In this document: piece by piece, positions 8,580-17,361 of the stretch
Numbering within the stretch: position 1 is the stretch's first letter
How the letters are laid out: each line of letters starts with the position of its first letter
Assembly: GCA_018268315.1 (NCBI GenBank)
Contig: JAFDWU010000003.1
Coordinates: 123,039-187,038, forward strand
Direction: 5' to 3'
DNA: 64,000 nt
Origin: Armatimonadota bacterium
Lineage (GTDB): Bacteria > Armatimonadota > Fimbriimonadia > Fimbriimonadales > Fimbriimonadaceae
Position numbers and translations under genes: made by a program
Notes under the pieces: model-generated
Told to the model about the DNA's origin: nothing
Database searches by the model: none
The model's input: only the letters and a program-made list of their open reading frames with translations

Positions 8580-9869
8580 ATGTTCGTGGGCGCAGTTGGT
8601 GTGCAGGTTGATCGCGAGCAGCGGAGGGAGTTAGGCGCCTTTTACACCCCTCCCGATATCGCGCGGCGGCTGTTGGAACGTACGCTCGGTCCCATTCTTG
8701 ATTCCTGTCGATGCGGCGATGAACTTCGCAACAAGCGGTTTCTCGATCCCGCTTGCGGGGATGGGGCGTTTCTGCGGCTTGCCGACGAGATGGTTCGCGA
8801 AAGGCTGGGCTGCCGCCATGAAACGGTTTTCGGATTCGATATCGATCCGGTGGCAACGCGCGCTTGCGGGGGCCTTTCGGTTGCGCAAAGGGACTTCCTC
8901 GCCGAGGAGAAAGGCGGCTATGACGCCATCTTCGGCAACCCGCCTTTTCTTTCCGCCATTCGGGCGGGCGGCTTGGAGCGGGCGCATCTCGGCGAGGGCC
9001 TCATCGGCTCTGCCGACCTTGCCTATAGTTTTCTTGCTAAGGCCCTGACTCTTGTTAAGCCCGCATCGGAAGGCGGGCGGGTGGGGTTTGTACTGCCAAG
9101 GGCATTTCTGGGTGCTCGCGCGGCGGCTGCAATCCGTTCAAGGATGCCCAATGGGTTTCGTCTGGAATCGGTCGAAGTCCTTGAACGCCCCGACCACTTC
9201 GACGGCGCGCAAGTCTACGTTTGCCTCTGCGTCTTCTCCGATTCACCTACTACGCAACTGTTGGACGAGCAGGGGCAGGTTCTCGCCACGCTAAAGCTGG
9301 AGTCCGCGAACTGGTGGGGCGAGCTCTTTGGCGATAAACTCGTGCCCGACAGCGGCCTCCTCGTCGGGGAGATTTTCGAGGTTTGCCAAAGCATGACGGT
9401 GGGCGAGGCGTATGCGGTTGGTCCGTTCATCGAGGATCGAATGGTCCCAGATGCTCGGCTGCTGATCAGCGGACGCATCCGGAACGCCTCCTGCGAGTGG
9501 GGCGAAAAGCCGAGCAGATACCTTGGCACAACCTACCAGCATCCAACGCTTGCTACCGGCGCGGCAACCGTCATCCCGAAGCGCATCGCGCTCGCCCGAA
9601 GGCCGAAAGTCGTGGTCGCGGGGCTCTCCAAGAACCTTCGTGCGTTCTTCGATCCAGCCGGGCAATATATCGGCGCGGTATCAACGTTCACCATCACTCA
9701 CCCGCGAGACGACCTTGACGAACTACAACGCCTTGAGGAGTTCCTAAACACCCCACTGGCCACCAGCGCCTTCATCAGAGAATGCGGCTCCTCCGCGCTG
9801 GGCGGAGGAAGCATCACTGTTCGCAAGGATTTCCTTCGCAAACTCGTCATCCCCAGCAATAACACCTAA
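8580..9869 (+). CDS. Solitary N6-adenine DNA methyltransferase, TaqI/Eco57I type
   Basis: 429 residues. 'LGAFYTPPDIARRLL' opens the methyltransferase, 'FLDPACGDGAFL' is the SAM-binding motif and 'YDAIFGNPPFLSAI' carries catalytic motif IV (NPPF) of gamma-class N6-adenine enzymes. The C-terminal ~180 residues, ending 'GGGSITVRKDFLRKLVIP', resemble the TaqI-type target-recognition domain. No nuclease motif or adjacent endonuclease gene is seen, so this looks like an orphan methylase, perhaps epigenetic. The gene starts divergently from the sensor kinase, and its stop codon overlaps the flagellar promoter. The start is uncertain: ATG 8580 or GTG 8601. Confidence 0.85.
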   Translation: MFVGAVGVQVDREQRRELGAFYTPPDIARRLLERTLGPILDSCRCGDELRNKRFLDPACGDGAFLRLADEMVRERLGCRHETVFGFDIDPVATRACGGLSVAQRDFLAEEKGGYDAIFGNPPFLSAIRAGGLERAHLGEGLIGSADLAYSFLAKALTLVKPASEGGRVGFVLPRAFLGARAAAAIRSRMPNGFRLESVEVLERPDHFDGAQVYVCLCVFSDSPTTQLLDEQGQVLATLKLESANWWGELFGDKLVPDSGLLVGEIFEVCQSMTVGEAYAVGPFIEDRMVPDARLLISGRIRNASCEWGEKPSRYLGTTYQHPTLATGAATVIPKRIALARRPKVVVAGLSKNLRAFFDPAGQYIGAVSTFTITHPRDDLDELQRLEEFLNTPLATSAFIRECGSSALGGGSITVRKDFLRKLVIPSNNT

Positions 9870-9894
9870 AGACTCCGAAGCTGAAAGCCGATAG
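9867..9894 (+). promoter_or_regulatory. FliA/SigD-type flagellar promoter (TAAA-N16-GCCGATAG)
   Basis: TAAA at 9867-9870 and GCCGATAG at 9887-9894 are separated by 16 bases. This is one base in the spacer and one in the -10 from the enteric sigma-28 consensus TAAA-N15-GCCGATAA. It lies upstream of flgB, with a leader of about 80 bases before the GTG start, and begins inside the stop codon of the methyltransferase gene. Confidence 0.65.
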
Positions 9895-9977
9895 ATCACA
9901 TGGGCCGTAATGGAGCCCAAAGGTCCAAGGATTCGGACCGGCTGAAGCGAACGGAAGCGCGGAGATGGAGTCATCCC

Positions 9978-10349
9978 GTGCTAGACAAAATATTTAACGA
10001 GGATTTAGGCAACTTACAGCAGGCATTGCAGCGCACCACGCGCCGGCAATCGATGCTGAGCGCCAACATTGCAAACCTCAACACTCCGGGCTTCAAGCGT
10101 AAAGACATCGATTTCAACATCGTCCTTCAGGGCGCAAACTCGCGTGCTGCTAAGCGCATGCAGGACATGCAGGATCAGAAAGCTCAAGAGGCAAGCGATC
10201 GCGTTAGCCTCCGCGCCGACGGCAACAACGTCGACCTTGAGCGCGAAGTCATGAGCATCGCCGAGACTCAGCTTCGCTACGAGGCGCTCACGAGCGTGAC
10301 GACCAACTATTTCTCAAATCTCAAATCCGTGATCAGGGAAGGTAAATGA
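9978..10349 (+). CDS. flgB: Flagellar basal-body rod protein FlgB
   Basis: 123 residues, normal for FlgB, a component of the proximal rod. The conserved flagellar rod motif is plain: 'LSANIANLNTPGFKRKDIDF' near residue 35. The C-terminal helix region has 'VDLEREVMSIAETQLRYEALTSV'. The GTG start at 9978 is chosen because GGAG sits seven bases upstream and because the longer ATG at 9900 adds a charged extension not found in the family. It is the first gene of the flagellar operon and overlaps flgC by four bases. Confidence 0.93.
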   Translation: MLDKIFNEDLGNLQQALQRTTRRQSMLSANIANLNTPGFKRKDIDFNIVLQGANSRAAKRMQDMQDQKAQEASDRVSLRADGNNVDLEREVMSIAETQLRYEALTSVTTNYFSNLKSVIREGK

Positions 10350-10744
10350 ACACAGGTTTAAACAGTGCCCTTCGAATTAGCGCTTCCGGCCTCACCGCCG
10401 AGCGCTTTCGACTTGACGTCATCTCGTCGAATATCGCCAACGCTAACACCATGAAAGTGAACGGCAAGGACCCATACCGCCGCCGAGACGTGGCGCTGGT
10501 CGGCGATGAGAATGGCGTTCAAATTCAGTCGGTGGTGATGGACAACCGTCCGTTCCGCCAGGTTGAAGATCGCTCCAATCCTAACGCGGATCCAAATACT
10601 GGAATGGTCACCTACTCCAACGTCGAGCCGATTGAGGAAATGGTGAATATGATCGGCGCGAGCCGGGCCTATGAAGCCAACATCGCCGCCTTCGAATCTG
10701 CGAAGGGAATGATCAAAGACGCGCTGACGATTGGCAGGGCCTAA
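10346..10744 (+). CDS. flgC: Flagellar basal-body rod protein FlgC
   Basis: 132 residues. The N-terminus has the rod-family pattern 'ALRISASGLTAERFRLDVISSNIANANT'. The C-terminus has 'NVEPIEEMVNMIGASRAYEANIAAFESAKGM', the signature shared by rod and hook proteins. FlgC forms the proximal rod with FlgB and FlgF and is exported by the flagellar type III apparatus. The start overlaps the flgB stop (ATGA), indicating coupled translation. Confidence 0.95.
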   Translation: MNTGLNSALRISASGLTAERFRLDVISSNIANANTMKVNGKDPYRRRDVALVGDENGVQIQSVVMDNRPFRQVEDRSNPNADPNTGMVTYSNVEPIEEMVNMIGASRAYEANIAAFESAKGMIKDALTIGRA

Positions 10745-10755
10745 AGATTTAGCTC

Positions 10756-11070
10756 ATGAAGATTGACTCATTCGGTTCCATCCAGAATCCCGCGCTGCAG
10801 AAGTTGGCAAACGATGCCAGCCAAGCAACGGCTACCCCTAAGGGTGGTGGATCCGACTTCGCCAAGCAGTTGATGGACGTCCTCAAGGAGGTTAACGCAA
10901 CCGAGCAGAACTCGGTGAAAGCGCAGCAATCCTTGATGACGGGTCAACCGGTCGATTATCACGACTTGATGATCGCGATGGAGAAGGCAAGTACGGCAAT
11001 GCAGCTCACCATGAGCGTGCGCAACAAGGTCCTTGAAGCATATCAGGAGATCAGCCACCTAGCAATCTAA
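10756..11070 (+). CDS. fliE: Flagellar hook-basal body complex protein FliE
   Basis: 104 residues, the expected length. FliE joins the MS ring to the rod. The family patterns 'DFAKQLMDVLKEVNATEQNS', 'GQPVDYHDLMIAMEKAS' and the C-terminal 'MQLTMSVRNKVLEAYQEI' are all present. It sits 11 bases after flgC and before fliF, the usual order. Confidence 0.95.
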   Translation: MKIDSFGSIQNPALQKLANDASQATATPKGGGSDFAKQLMDVLKEVNATEQNSVKAQQSLMTGQPVDYHDLMIAMEKASTAMQLTMSVRNKVLEAYQEISHLAI

Positions 11071-11114
11071 TCGCAGTCATCTTCGTTTAATCGCTCGGTT
11101 TCCACAACGAAACC

Positions 11115-12812
11115 ATGGGCGGATTCATTCTTAAGCTTAAAACTTGGTGGCAGACGGCGGACCGGACGCAAAAGACGGTATCCACCGTCGGCAGCGGCTT
11201 CCTGCTGCTGCTCATCATTGGAACCTACGTCTTTGCCAGCAAGCCGCACCTGAGCCCGCTGGTCTTGGGCCTCGCTACCAGCGAGCAGGGCTTGGTCGCT
11301 GCGGAACTGCAGAAGATGGGCGTTCCTTACGACCTCACGCCCAGTGGAGACATCCTCGTCCCCGATGACAAGGTCGCAGAGCTTAGGGCGAAACTCGCTG
11401 CCTCGGGCAAGTTGCCCGCTGGCGCAAGGTTTTCTACGGATGACCAACTCGCCAAGCTTTCGATGACGACCACGCCTCGTGTGGAGAAGGAAAGACTTAA
11501 GGCGATTCTAGAATCGCAGCTCAGCCAAGATATTCAATCGCTGGATGGCGTTGCCACCGCCCAGGTGCACATCGCGCTTGGCGACGATAGCCCGTTCGTT
11601 ACTGACCGCCGACCCGCAACCGCAAGCGTCACTCTTGGTGAGCGCGGCGGCACTGGCATTTCAAGGGATCAAGCGCGTGGTATCGCAACGCTGGTCGCTA
11701 ACAGTGTGCCGGGCCTCGACCTCCCGAACGTGGTCGTCCTGAACGGCCGCGGCGAGCCGCTGGTTGATCCGGGCGAGAACGGCAGCGCCCAAGGAAAGGT
11801 TGCCCAGAAGCTGGAAGTTGAACGCAGCGAAGCCAAACGCCGAGAGCGAGACTTGCAGGGCAAGCTCGATGCCGCTTTTGGCCCTGGTGCGACGATTGCG
11901 ACGGTTGACCTCGAGATCGACTTCGACGCGAAAGAATTTACGGAAACGACCCACAAGCCGACCGATCCGATCGTGGAGACAGAATCCAAGGAGAAGATGC
12001 AGGGCGGCGCAGGACCGGGCACAGTCGGTGGTCCCACTGGCGCGGCAGCAAATACTCCCGGCGCCCCTGGTGCAGCGAATGCAGCGGGCGGCTCCGGCGA
12101 TTCCAAGTATGAGAATGTCCAGAAGCAGTACGTGCCGATGACGAATGACCGCGTTGAGCGCGGAGAGCTTTCCGCTGGCACCGTTAAGCGGATGGCGATC
12201 AACGTGATGGTTGACAGCACCAAGGTGACCGACACCACCGTGGTCGACAAGATGCTCAAGGGCTACCTGGGCCCTCGCGCCGCGGACACCGCGAATTTTA
12301 CGGCGGCGGTAACCGCTACCGCATTTGACACCGCGGCCCAGAAGGCCGCCAAAGATGCAGCCGCCTCCGCCGGTGGCCGAGACAAGATGCAGCAGATATT
12401 CTCACTGCTTCCGGTTGGCGCCCTGTTGCTGGTTGCGGTGATGGTGATGAAGTCGCTTGGCAAGGTTGGCAAGATGGCCGATCCGTTCACCCTCGCAATG
12501 CCGGGCGGACAAGTGTTTGCACTGCCGGGCAGCGGGCTCGACGTTTCACCGGAGATCGCAGAAAGGCTTGGTCTTCACAACCAGTTAACCCAGGGCGGTG
12601 GCAATGCTAGCAGCCTGCCTGGCGGAAGCGGTGAGCACATCCCGATGCAAATGCGTGCAAACGGCCCGGCGATGGAAGACGAAGATGTCGAGCTTGAATC
12701 GATCAAGCGAAAGATTAACGTGCCGCTTGAGCAGATCAAGCGAATTAGTAAGGAGCGCCCCGAACTGGTGGCGATCCTGCTCAAGAGCTGGTTGATGGAG
12801 GAGCGTAAGTAG
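11115..12812 (+). CDS. fliF: Flagellar MS-ring protein FliF
   Basis: 565 residues. The first TM segment is near residues 26-44 ('LLLLIIGTYVFA') and the second near 430-450 ('LLPVGALLLVAVMVMKSLG'), flanking the periplasmic ring-building domains. The N-terminal region shows 'LDGVATAQVHIALGDDSPF' and 'NSVPGLDLPNVVVLNGRG', typical of the family. A Gly/Ala/Pro-rich insert lies around residues 295-330. The cytoplasmic C-terminus, 'VPLEQIKRISKERPELVAILLKSWL', is the FliG-binding tail. The stop TAG shares one base with the GTG of fliG. Confidence 0.96.
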   Translation: MGGFILKLKTWWQTADRTQKTVSTVGSGFLLLLIIGTYVFASKPHLSPLVLGLATSEQGLVAAELQKMGVPYDLTPSGDILVPDDKVAELRAKLAASGKLPAGARFSTDDQLAKLSMTTTPRVEKERLKAILESQLSQDIQSLDGVATAQVHIALGDDSPFVTDRRPATASVTLGERGGTGISRDQARGIATLVANSVPGLDLPNVVVLNGRGEPLVDPGENGSAQGKVAQKLEVERSEAKRRERDLQGKLDAAFGPGATIATVDLEIDFDAKEFTETTHKPTDPIVETESKEKMQGGAGPGTVGGPTGAAANTPGAPGAANAAGGSGDSKYENVQKQYVPMTNDRVERGELSAGTVKRMAINVMVDSTKVTDTTVVDKMLKGYLGPRAADTANFTAAVTATAFDTAAQKAAKDAAASAGGRDKMQQIFSLLPVGALLLVAVMVMKSLGKVGKMADPFTLAMPGGQVFALPGSGLDVSPEIAERLGLHNQLTQGGGNASSLPGGSGEHIPMQMRANGPAMEDEDVELESIKRKINVPLEQIKRISKERPELVAILLKSWLMEERK

Positions 12813-13828
12813 TGAAGAAGGTTAGACCAGAAGACTTAAACCTTCGCCAAAAGGCGGCGGTAATCCTGATGGTGCTCGGGCCAGAGATTGCGGGCGAAGT
12901 CCTGACTCAACTTGAGAGCGAGCACGTTGAAACCCTTTCGCTTGAACTTGCTAGGCTCGACAAGATCCTGCCTGATCAGCGCGACCAGGTGATCCAGGAA
13001 TTCTACGAAATCGTCCTTACCCAAGACTTTATCTCTGAAGGCGGTATTCAGCACGCCAGAAAGATTCTTGAATCGGCATTTGGCGAACAGAAAGCTCAGG
13101 AACTGCTGGGCCGGGTTGAAGACGCCATGCAGGTTGTACCCTTCGACTTCCTACGAAAGGCGGATCCTGCCCAGGTTCAAAGCTTTATTCAAGATGAGCA
13201 TCCTCAGACGATCGCCCTTATCTTGGCGTACATGCCGGTGACAAGCGCAGCCGCAATTCTCTCAAAGCTTCCTTCTGACTTGCGAGCGGATGTAGCGGGA
13301 CGAATTGCGATGATGGATCAGACGCCGCCGGAGGTAATACGCCGCGTCGAACAGGTTCTTGAAAAGAAGATTGCTTCCGTGTTGACACAGGAAATGAAGA
13401 AGGCAGGTGGCCCCAAGGCGCTCGTCGATCTTCTGAACCGTGTCGACCGCTCTACCGAGCGCCTCATCCTGGACTCGCTCCAGGAAACCAATCCCGAGCT
13501 TTCGGATGCGGTGAAGAACATGATGTTCGTGTTCGAGGACATTCTCCAACTCGACGATCGCGCGATCCAGGCAATCCTCAAGGATGTCGATGTCAAAGAA
13601 CTCGGCACCGCCTTGAAAGGAACCAGCCCTGAAGTGCAGCAGAAGATTTTCCGCAACATGTCCGAGCGCGCCGTCGGCATGCTGAAGGAAGACATGGAGT
13701 TCATGGGGCCGGTCCGGTTGCGTGTTGTTGAAGAGGCGCAGCAGAAGGTCGTTGCAGTTATTCGAAGACTGGAAGAAAGCGGCGAGCTTGTTATCGGCCG
13801 CGGTGGCGAGGAGGAAGTGCTTGTTTAA
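12812..13828 (+). CDS. fliG: Flagellar motor switch protein FliG
   Basis: 338 residues, standard length. FliG sits on the cytoplasmic face of the MS ring and takes torque from the stator. The N-domain begins 'LNLRQKAAVILMVLG'. The middle domain carries the EHPQ motif ('IQDEHPQTIALILAYM', residues ~128-143). The C-domain has 'MFVFEDILQLDDRAIQAILKDVD' and 'NMSERAVGMLKEDMEFMGPVRLRVVEEAQ' with the charged residues that contact MotA. GTG start. The 3' end overlaps fliH by eight bases. Confidence 0.97.
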   Translation: MKKVRPEDLNLRQKAAVILMVLGPEIAGEVLTQLESEHVETLSLELARLDKILPDQRDQVIQEFYEIVLTQDFISEGGIQHARKILESAFGEQKAQELLGRVEDAMQVVPFDFLRKADPAQVQSFIQDEHPQTIALILAYMPVTSAAAILSKLPSDLRADVAGRIAMMDQTPPEVIRRVEQVLEKKIASVLTQEMKKAGGPKALVDLLNRVDRSTERLILDSLQETNPELSDAVKNMMFVFEDILQLDDRAIQAILKDVDVKELGTALKGTSPEVQQKIFRNMSERAVGMLKEDMEFMGPVRLRVVEEAQQKVVAVIRRLEESGELVIGRGGEEEVLV

Positions 13829-14522
13829 AGCGCCTAAGTCCGAGCCGACGGTCAGCAATTTCTCGTCGATCTTGGGTCAGGTGGACGCGCAGAAGCACGC
13901 GATGGAATCCGCGTTGTTCGGAAACGGGAAACGCAAAAGCGCGCAGGAATTGGAACGGCTGAGAGCTGAAGTTTTGGAGCAAAGCCGCCAAGAAGGCTAC
14001 GCCAAAGGATACGCAGAAGGCTACGAGCAGGGCAAGATGGAAGGAACCCAGCAGGCCTTTGCCCAAACCTACAACGAAGCAAGTCAGGCAAGGGCGGCGG
14101 AAACCGCATCCTTTGCGGCAAGCCTTCGAGGCTGCATTTCCAACTTTCAGCAGACCGTCAACGATTGGTTGGATGCCGCGCAAAACCAATATGGCGATAT
14201 CTCAATCGAGATTTGCCGCCGATTGCTGAGGCGCGAGCTGATCATGGACCGCACGCAGATCGAGCAGATTGTCGCCGAAGTCGTTGAAGAAACGAAGGGC
14301 GCGACCCACATTCGTATCCGCGTTAATCCGTTCGATGCGGAGATCATCGAGAAGTTTAAGGACGAAGTCCTTGCGCTTTCCCCCTCGTTGCGCGAGGTTG
14401 AGTTTGTCGAAGATCGTTCCATTCTGGGCGGTTGTATTGCCGAAACCGTAAGCGGCGTGGTTGATGCCGACTTCAACACCCACCTGGATCGGCTTTCCGA
14501 GGAGTTTAAGAAGGCGGCATGA
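13821..14522 (+). CDS. fliH: Flagellar assembly protein FliH
   Basis: 233 residues. FliH regulates the export ATPase FliI. After a variable head comes a long helix with repeated small-residue spacing ('GYAKGYAEGYEQGKMEGTQQAF'), the GxxxG-rich segment typical of FliH. A C-terminal domain follows ('IEICRRLLRRELIMDRTQIEQIV...VRVNPFDAEII' type) ending in 'SILGGCIAETVSGVVDADFNTHLDRL', shared with the V-type ATPase E subunit. Start TTG 13821 is chosen because GAGGAGG lies just upstream; this gives an 8-base overlap with fliG. The stop overlaps fliI (ATGA). Confidence 0.88.
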   Translation: MFKAPKSEPTVSNFSSILGQVDAQKHAMESALFGNGKRKSAQELERLRAEVLEQSRQEGYAKGYAEGYEQGKMEGTQQAFAQTYNEASQARAAETASFAASLRGCISNFQQTVNDWLDAAQNQYGDISIEICRRLLRRELIMDRTQIEQIVAEVVEETKGATHIRIRVNPFDAEIIEKFKDEVLALSPSLREVEFVEDRSILGGCIAETVSGVVDADFNTHLDRLSEEFKKAA

Positions 14523-15829
14523 TGGAGCTTCAGTTCGACCGACTTCACGACGCTCTCGATCGCCATTCGATGATCGAGCATTCGGGCCGTGTCACGGACG
14601 TGACCGGAATCATCGTTGAGGCTAACGGCCCCAACGCCCACATCGGCGACCTTTGCGTCATTGAAAGCGGGGAAGGCCAGAAGCTGATGGCGGAAGTTGT
14701 CGGTTTCCGTGAGACTCACGTAATCCTCTCACCGCTTGGCGAGATGCAAAGCATTCGAGCCGGCTGCAAGGTGCGGGCAACCGCATCGGTGCTTAAAGCC
14801 CCGTTCGGACCGGGCGTGCTTGGCCGAGTCCTTGATGGTCTCGGTAATCCCGTTGATGGCCTGGGCCCGCTGCATAACATCGATTTCGCACCCGTTTTCA
14901 ACACCCCGCCCAACCCGATTGAGCGCCGCGTCATTGATTCGCCCCTTCCAACCGGCGTGCGCGCGATCGACGGTTTGCTAACCCTCGGTGAGGGTCAGCG
15001 CGTGGGTATCTTCGCCGGCTCCGGCGTTGGCAAGAGCACTCTGCTTGGAATGATCGCTCGAAACGCGAGCGCGGATGTGAACGTGATTGCGCTTGTCGGA
15101 GAGCGAGGCAGGGAAGTTAGAGAATTCTTGAAGTACGACCTCGGCGAAGAGGGTCTGAAGCGAAGCGTGGTCGTTTGCGCCACCAGTGAGCAGCCAGCGG
15201 TTGTTCGCGTGAAGGCGGCAATGCTTGCCACAGCGATTGCGGAAGGCTTCCGCGATGAGGGCAAGAAAGTGCTGCTGATGATGGATTCCGTCACCCGCTT
15301 TGCGATGGCCCAGCGCGAAATCGGCCTCGCGGTCGGCGAACCACCGAGCACCAAGGGCTACACCCCTAGTGTTTTCGCTCTGCTTCCCAAGCTGATGGAG
15401 CGGGCGGGAATGGGCAAAGAAGGCTCGATCACTGCGCTATACACGGTTCTTGTTGAAGGCGACGACACCAACGAGCCAATCGCCGACGCAACGCGATCAA
15501 TTCTTGACGGCCACATCGTTCTCTCCCGTCGGCTCACTTCGCGCGGCCACTACCCGCCGATCGACGTGCGGGAATCTCTTAGCCGAACAATGCCCCTGGT
15601 CGTTCCTCAGGCCCAAGTCACGACCGCAAACGCTTTTCGCGAACTACTCTCCGCCTACTCGGATATCGAAGACTTGGTGAGCATCGGCGCATACAAGCCG
15701 GGTTCCAAGCCGGTTGCGGATCGGGCGCTCGAGCGCAAAGAAGTGATGGATCGATTTTTACGACAAGACAAAGCAGAGGCGTCTTCGTTTGACGTCACCT
15801 GCGCGCAGCTTAATGAGGCAGTAGCATGA
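14519..15829 (+). CDS. fliI: Flagellum-specific export ATPase FliI
   Basis: 436 residues. FliI is the F1-beta-like ATPase of the flagellar type III export gate. The Walker A loop is 'GSGVGKSTLLGMI' near residue 165; Walker B is 'VLLMMDSVTRFAMAQREI'. The signature 'GEPPSTKGYTPSVFALLPKL' and arginine-finger region 'LDGHIVLSRRLTSRGHYPPIDV' follow. It starts on the overlapping ATG of fliH; a second ATG follows directly. It overlaps fliJ by four bases. Confidence 0.97.
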   Translation: MMELQFDRLHDALDRHSMIEHSGRVTDVTGIIVEANGPNAHIGDLCVIESGEGQKLMAEVVGFRETHVILSPLGEMQSIRAGCKVRATASVLKAPFGPGVLGRVLDGLGNPVDGLGPLHNIDFAPVFNTPPNPIERRVIDSPLPTGVRAIDGLLTLGEGQRVGIFAGSGVGKSTLLGMIARNASADVNVIALVGERGREVREFLKYDLGEEGLKRSVVVCATSEQPAVVRVKAAMLATAIAEGFRDEGKKVLLMMDSVTRFAMAQREIGLAVGEPPSTKGYTPSVFALLPKLMERAGMGKEGSITALYTVLVEGDDTNEPIADATRSILDGHIVLSRRLTSRGHYPPIDVRESLSRTMPLVVPQAQVTTANAFRELLSAYSDIEDLVSIGAYKPGSKPVADRALERKEVMDRFLRQDKAEASSFDVTCAQLNEAVA

Positions 15830-16245
15830 AGAAGTTCAACTTTCGACTGCAAAAGGTGCTCGAATACCGAGCGCTTGAGGAAGAGTGGGCCAAGCAAGCT
15901 TGGCTGGAAAAGCAGGCCGAGCGCATCGCCGCTGAAGCGGAGCTTCAGCGGATAAGAGATCGCCGCACGTCCTTGATCGCGTCAAACCCGAACACGCTGG
16001 ATGACCGTTTGGCGTTGGGCAGGGCGGTTGAGAAAGCCGATGACGACGACCGCGCCCAGCAAGTGGTCATTGCCGAACTCATCGCCGAGGAGCTTTCAGC
16101 GCACGCTGATTACCTGCGCAAGCAGGAAGACCTTAAGGTGCTTGAGAAGATGAAGGAGCGCAAGCTGGAGCAATGGAAGCTGGAGCAGGAGCGCAAGGAT
16201 CAGGCCGCGCTCGACGAATGGTCGGCGCAGCGAAAGGCAGCTTAA
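15826..16245 (+). CDS. fliJ: Flagellar export protein FliJ
   Basis: 139 residues, nearly all predicted coiled coil, rich in Glu, Lys, Arg and Ala. The opening 'MKKFNFRLQKVLEYRALEEE' is the FliJ family start; the C-terminus ends in a charged helix (ELEQERKDQAALDEW-like). FliJ forms the stalk of the export ATPase complex. The low sequence complexity means identity rests mainly on the start motif, length and position directly after fliI. Confidence 0.9.
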   Translation: MKKFNFRLQKVLEYRALEEEWAKQAWLEKQAERIAAEAELQRIRDRRTSLIASNPNTLDDRLALGRAVEKADDDDRAQQVVIAELIAEELSAHADYLRKQEDLKVLEKMKERKLEQWKLEQERKDQAALDEWSAQRKAA

Positions 16246-16254
16246 CCCAAGACA

Positions 16255-16848
16255 ATGCAAGATTTCGAATTGAAACCACCCCTCGGACCAGCTGGCGTCC
16301 GCGAACGCATGCAGCAGATTCAGGCTCGCATGCAATCGTTGATGCCTCAGCAGGAAGCCCCGGGCGCGTTTCCCTCGGTGCTGCAAGGCGCAATCGGAAC
16401 CGATAACGCTCCAAAACCTCTCAACCCGTTTGCTCAGGGCCAGATTACGCCCGAAGGGGAAGGGAAGCAGTTTTCGGGGATGATCCAGGATGCCGCCCTT
16501 CAAAACAACGTCGATCCTCTGCTGTTCGACTGCCTTGTGAGCGCGGAAAGCAGCTACAACCCTAACTGCCGGTCAAGCGCCGGCGCGATGGGGCTAACCC
16601 AATTGATGCCGGAGACGGCCAAGTCGATGGGAGTTACGAACCCGTTCGATCCGGCCCAGAACCTTGCCGGAGGCGCAAAGTATTTCCGCGGATTGCTGGA
16701 CAAGTTTGGCGACGTTCGCTCCGCCCTTGCTGCCTACAACGCCGGGCCCGGCGCGGTTCATCGCTACGGCGGCGTGCCGCCATACAAGGAAACCCAAGAT
16801 TACGTGGCGAAGATCATGAATCTGTACGAAGCTAGGAGACGCCCATGA
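16255..16848 (+). CDS. Flagellar-operon lytic transglycosylase (SLT domain)
   Basis: 197 residues. An unstructured head of ~70 residues is followed by a soluble lytic transglycosylase domain. The catalytic Glu is in 'DCLVSAESSYNP', followed by 'SSAGAMGLTQLMPETAKSMG', 'NLAGGAKYFRGLL' and 'ALAAYNAGPGAV'. No signal peptide is visible, so if it acts on peptidoglycan it may leave through the flagellar export system. Its place between fliJ and the MotE-like gene suggests it opens the wall for the rod, as FlgJ-type muramidases do. Overlaps the next gene by four bases. Confidence 0.9.
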   Translation: MQDFELKPPLGPAGVRERMQQIQARMQSLMPQQEAPGAFPSVLQGAIGTDNAPKPLNPFAQGQITPEGEGKQFSGMIQDAALQNNVDPLLFDCLVSAESSYNPNCRSSAGAMGLTQLMPETAKSMGVTNPFDPAQNLAGGAKYFRGLLDKFGDVRSALAAYNAGPGAVHRYGGVPPYKETQDYVAKIMNLYEARRRP

Positions 16849-17330
16849 AGCCAATGATTCCCGTGATTGCGATCGTGGTGGTTGTTCTTGCTGTTGTCGG
16901 GCTTGGAATGTCCGGTATCGTGAATATCCCTGGCCTCACGCCTGCGAAGCCTAAGCCAGCGGCATCAGCCGATGCCGCCAAGGATGGCGATAAGAAGGCG
17001 GATGACAAGAAAGACGACCCCACCAAGGTGGCCAAGAAGACGGAAACGCCAGAGCTGCCCAAGCCCGCCAAACCTGCCTCTGCTAAGCCAAAGAGCACGA
17101 TCGACCCCGAGAAGGGAGATCAGAAAGTGGCCATGCTCTGGAATGAGATGGAAGCCGGTCAGATCATCAAAATCGTCGCCGACTGGAAAGATGGGGATAT
17201 AGCCAAAGTGCTTGCTAAGGTTGACGCTGCGAAGGCAGCTGAGATTCTGAGCACACTCGATCCGAAGCGAGCTTCGAACCTCACGAAGCTGATGAAGAAG
17301 AACGCAAGCTTGGTTCCGCCAACGACTTAA
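16845..17330 (+). CDS. MotE-like protein (MgtE-N domain), last gene of the flagellar operon
   Basis: 161 residues. One N-terminal TM segment (residues ~4-25) is followed by a Lys/Pro/Ala-rich linker of about 70 residues. The C-terminal helical domain, 'EMEAGQIIKIVADWKDGDIA' and 'ILSTLDPKRASNLTKLM', matches the MgtE N-terminal/FliG-like superhelix seen in MotE, a periplasmic chaperone that stabilises MotC and recruits stator parts. The position after fliJ matches the MotE-like genes of other phyla. A hairpin follows 9 bases after the stop, so the operon ends here; fliK, flgD, flgE and the switch and export genes are elsewhere. Confidence 0.75.
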   Translation: MKPMIPVIAIVVVVLAVVGLGMSGIVNIPGLTPAKPKPAASADAAKDGDKKADDKKDDPTKVAKKTETPELPKPAKPASAKPKSTIDPEKGDQKVAMLWNEMEAGQIIKIVADWKDGDIAKVLAKVDAAKAAEILSTLDPKRASNLTKLMKKNASLVPPTT

Positions 17331-17338
17331 GAAAAAAA

Positions 17339-17361
17339 GGGCGATCAGTCCTTGATCGCCC
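17339..17361 (+). terminator. Hairpin after the flagellar operon
   Basis: A perfect 9-bp stem, GGGCGATCA (17339-17347) with TGATCGCCC (17353-17361), encloses a 5-base loop. It is preceded by seven A residues but followed by C/T-rich rather than pure T sequence, so on the plus strand it is an imperfect intrinsic terminator. Read on the minus strand it would have a good U-tract. Confidence 0.6.

Noticed and set aside
9902..9918. GG-N10-GC spacing upstream of flgB, possible sigma-54 promoter
   Set aside because: The -12 side lacks TTGC and the -24 side departs from TGGCAC; the sigma-28-type match nearby is far better.
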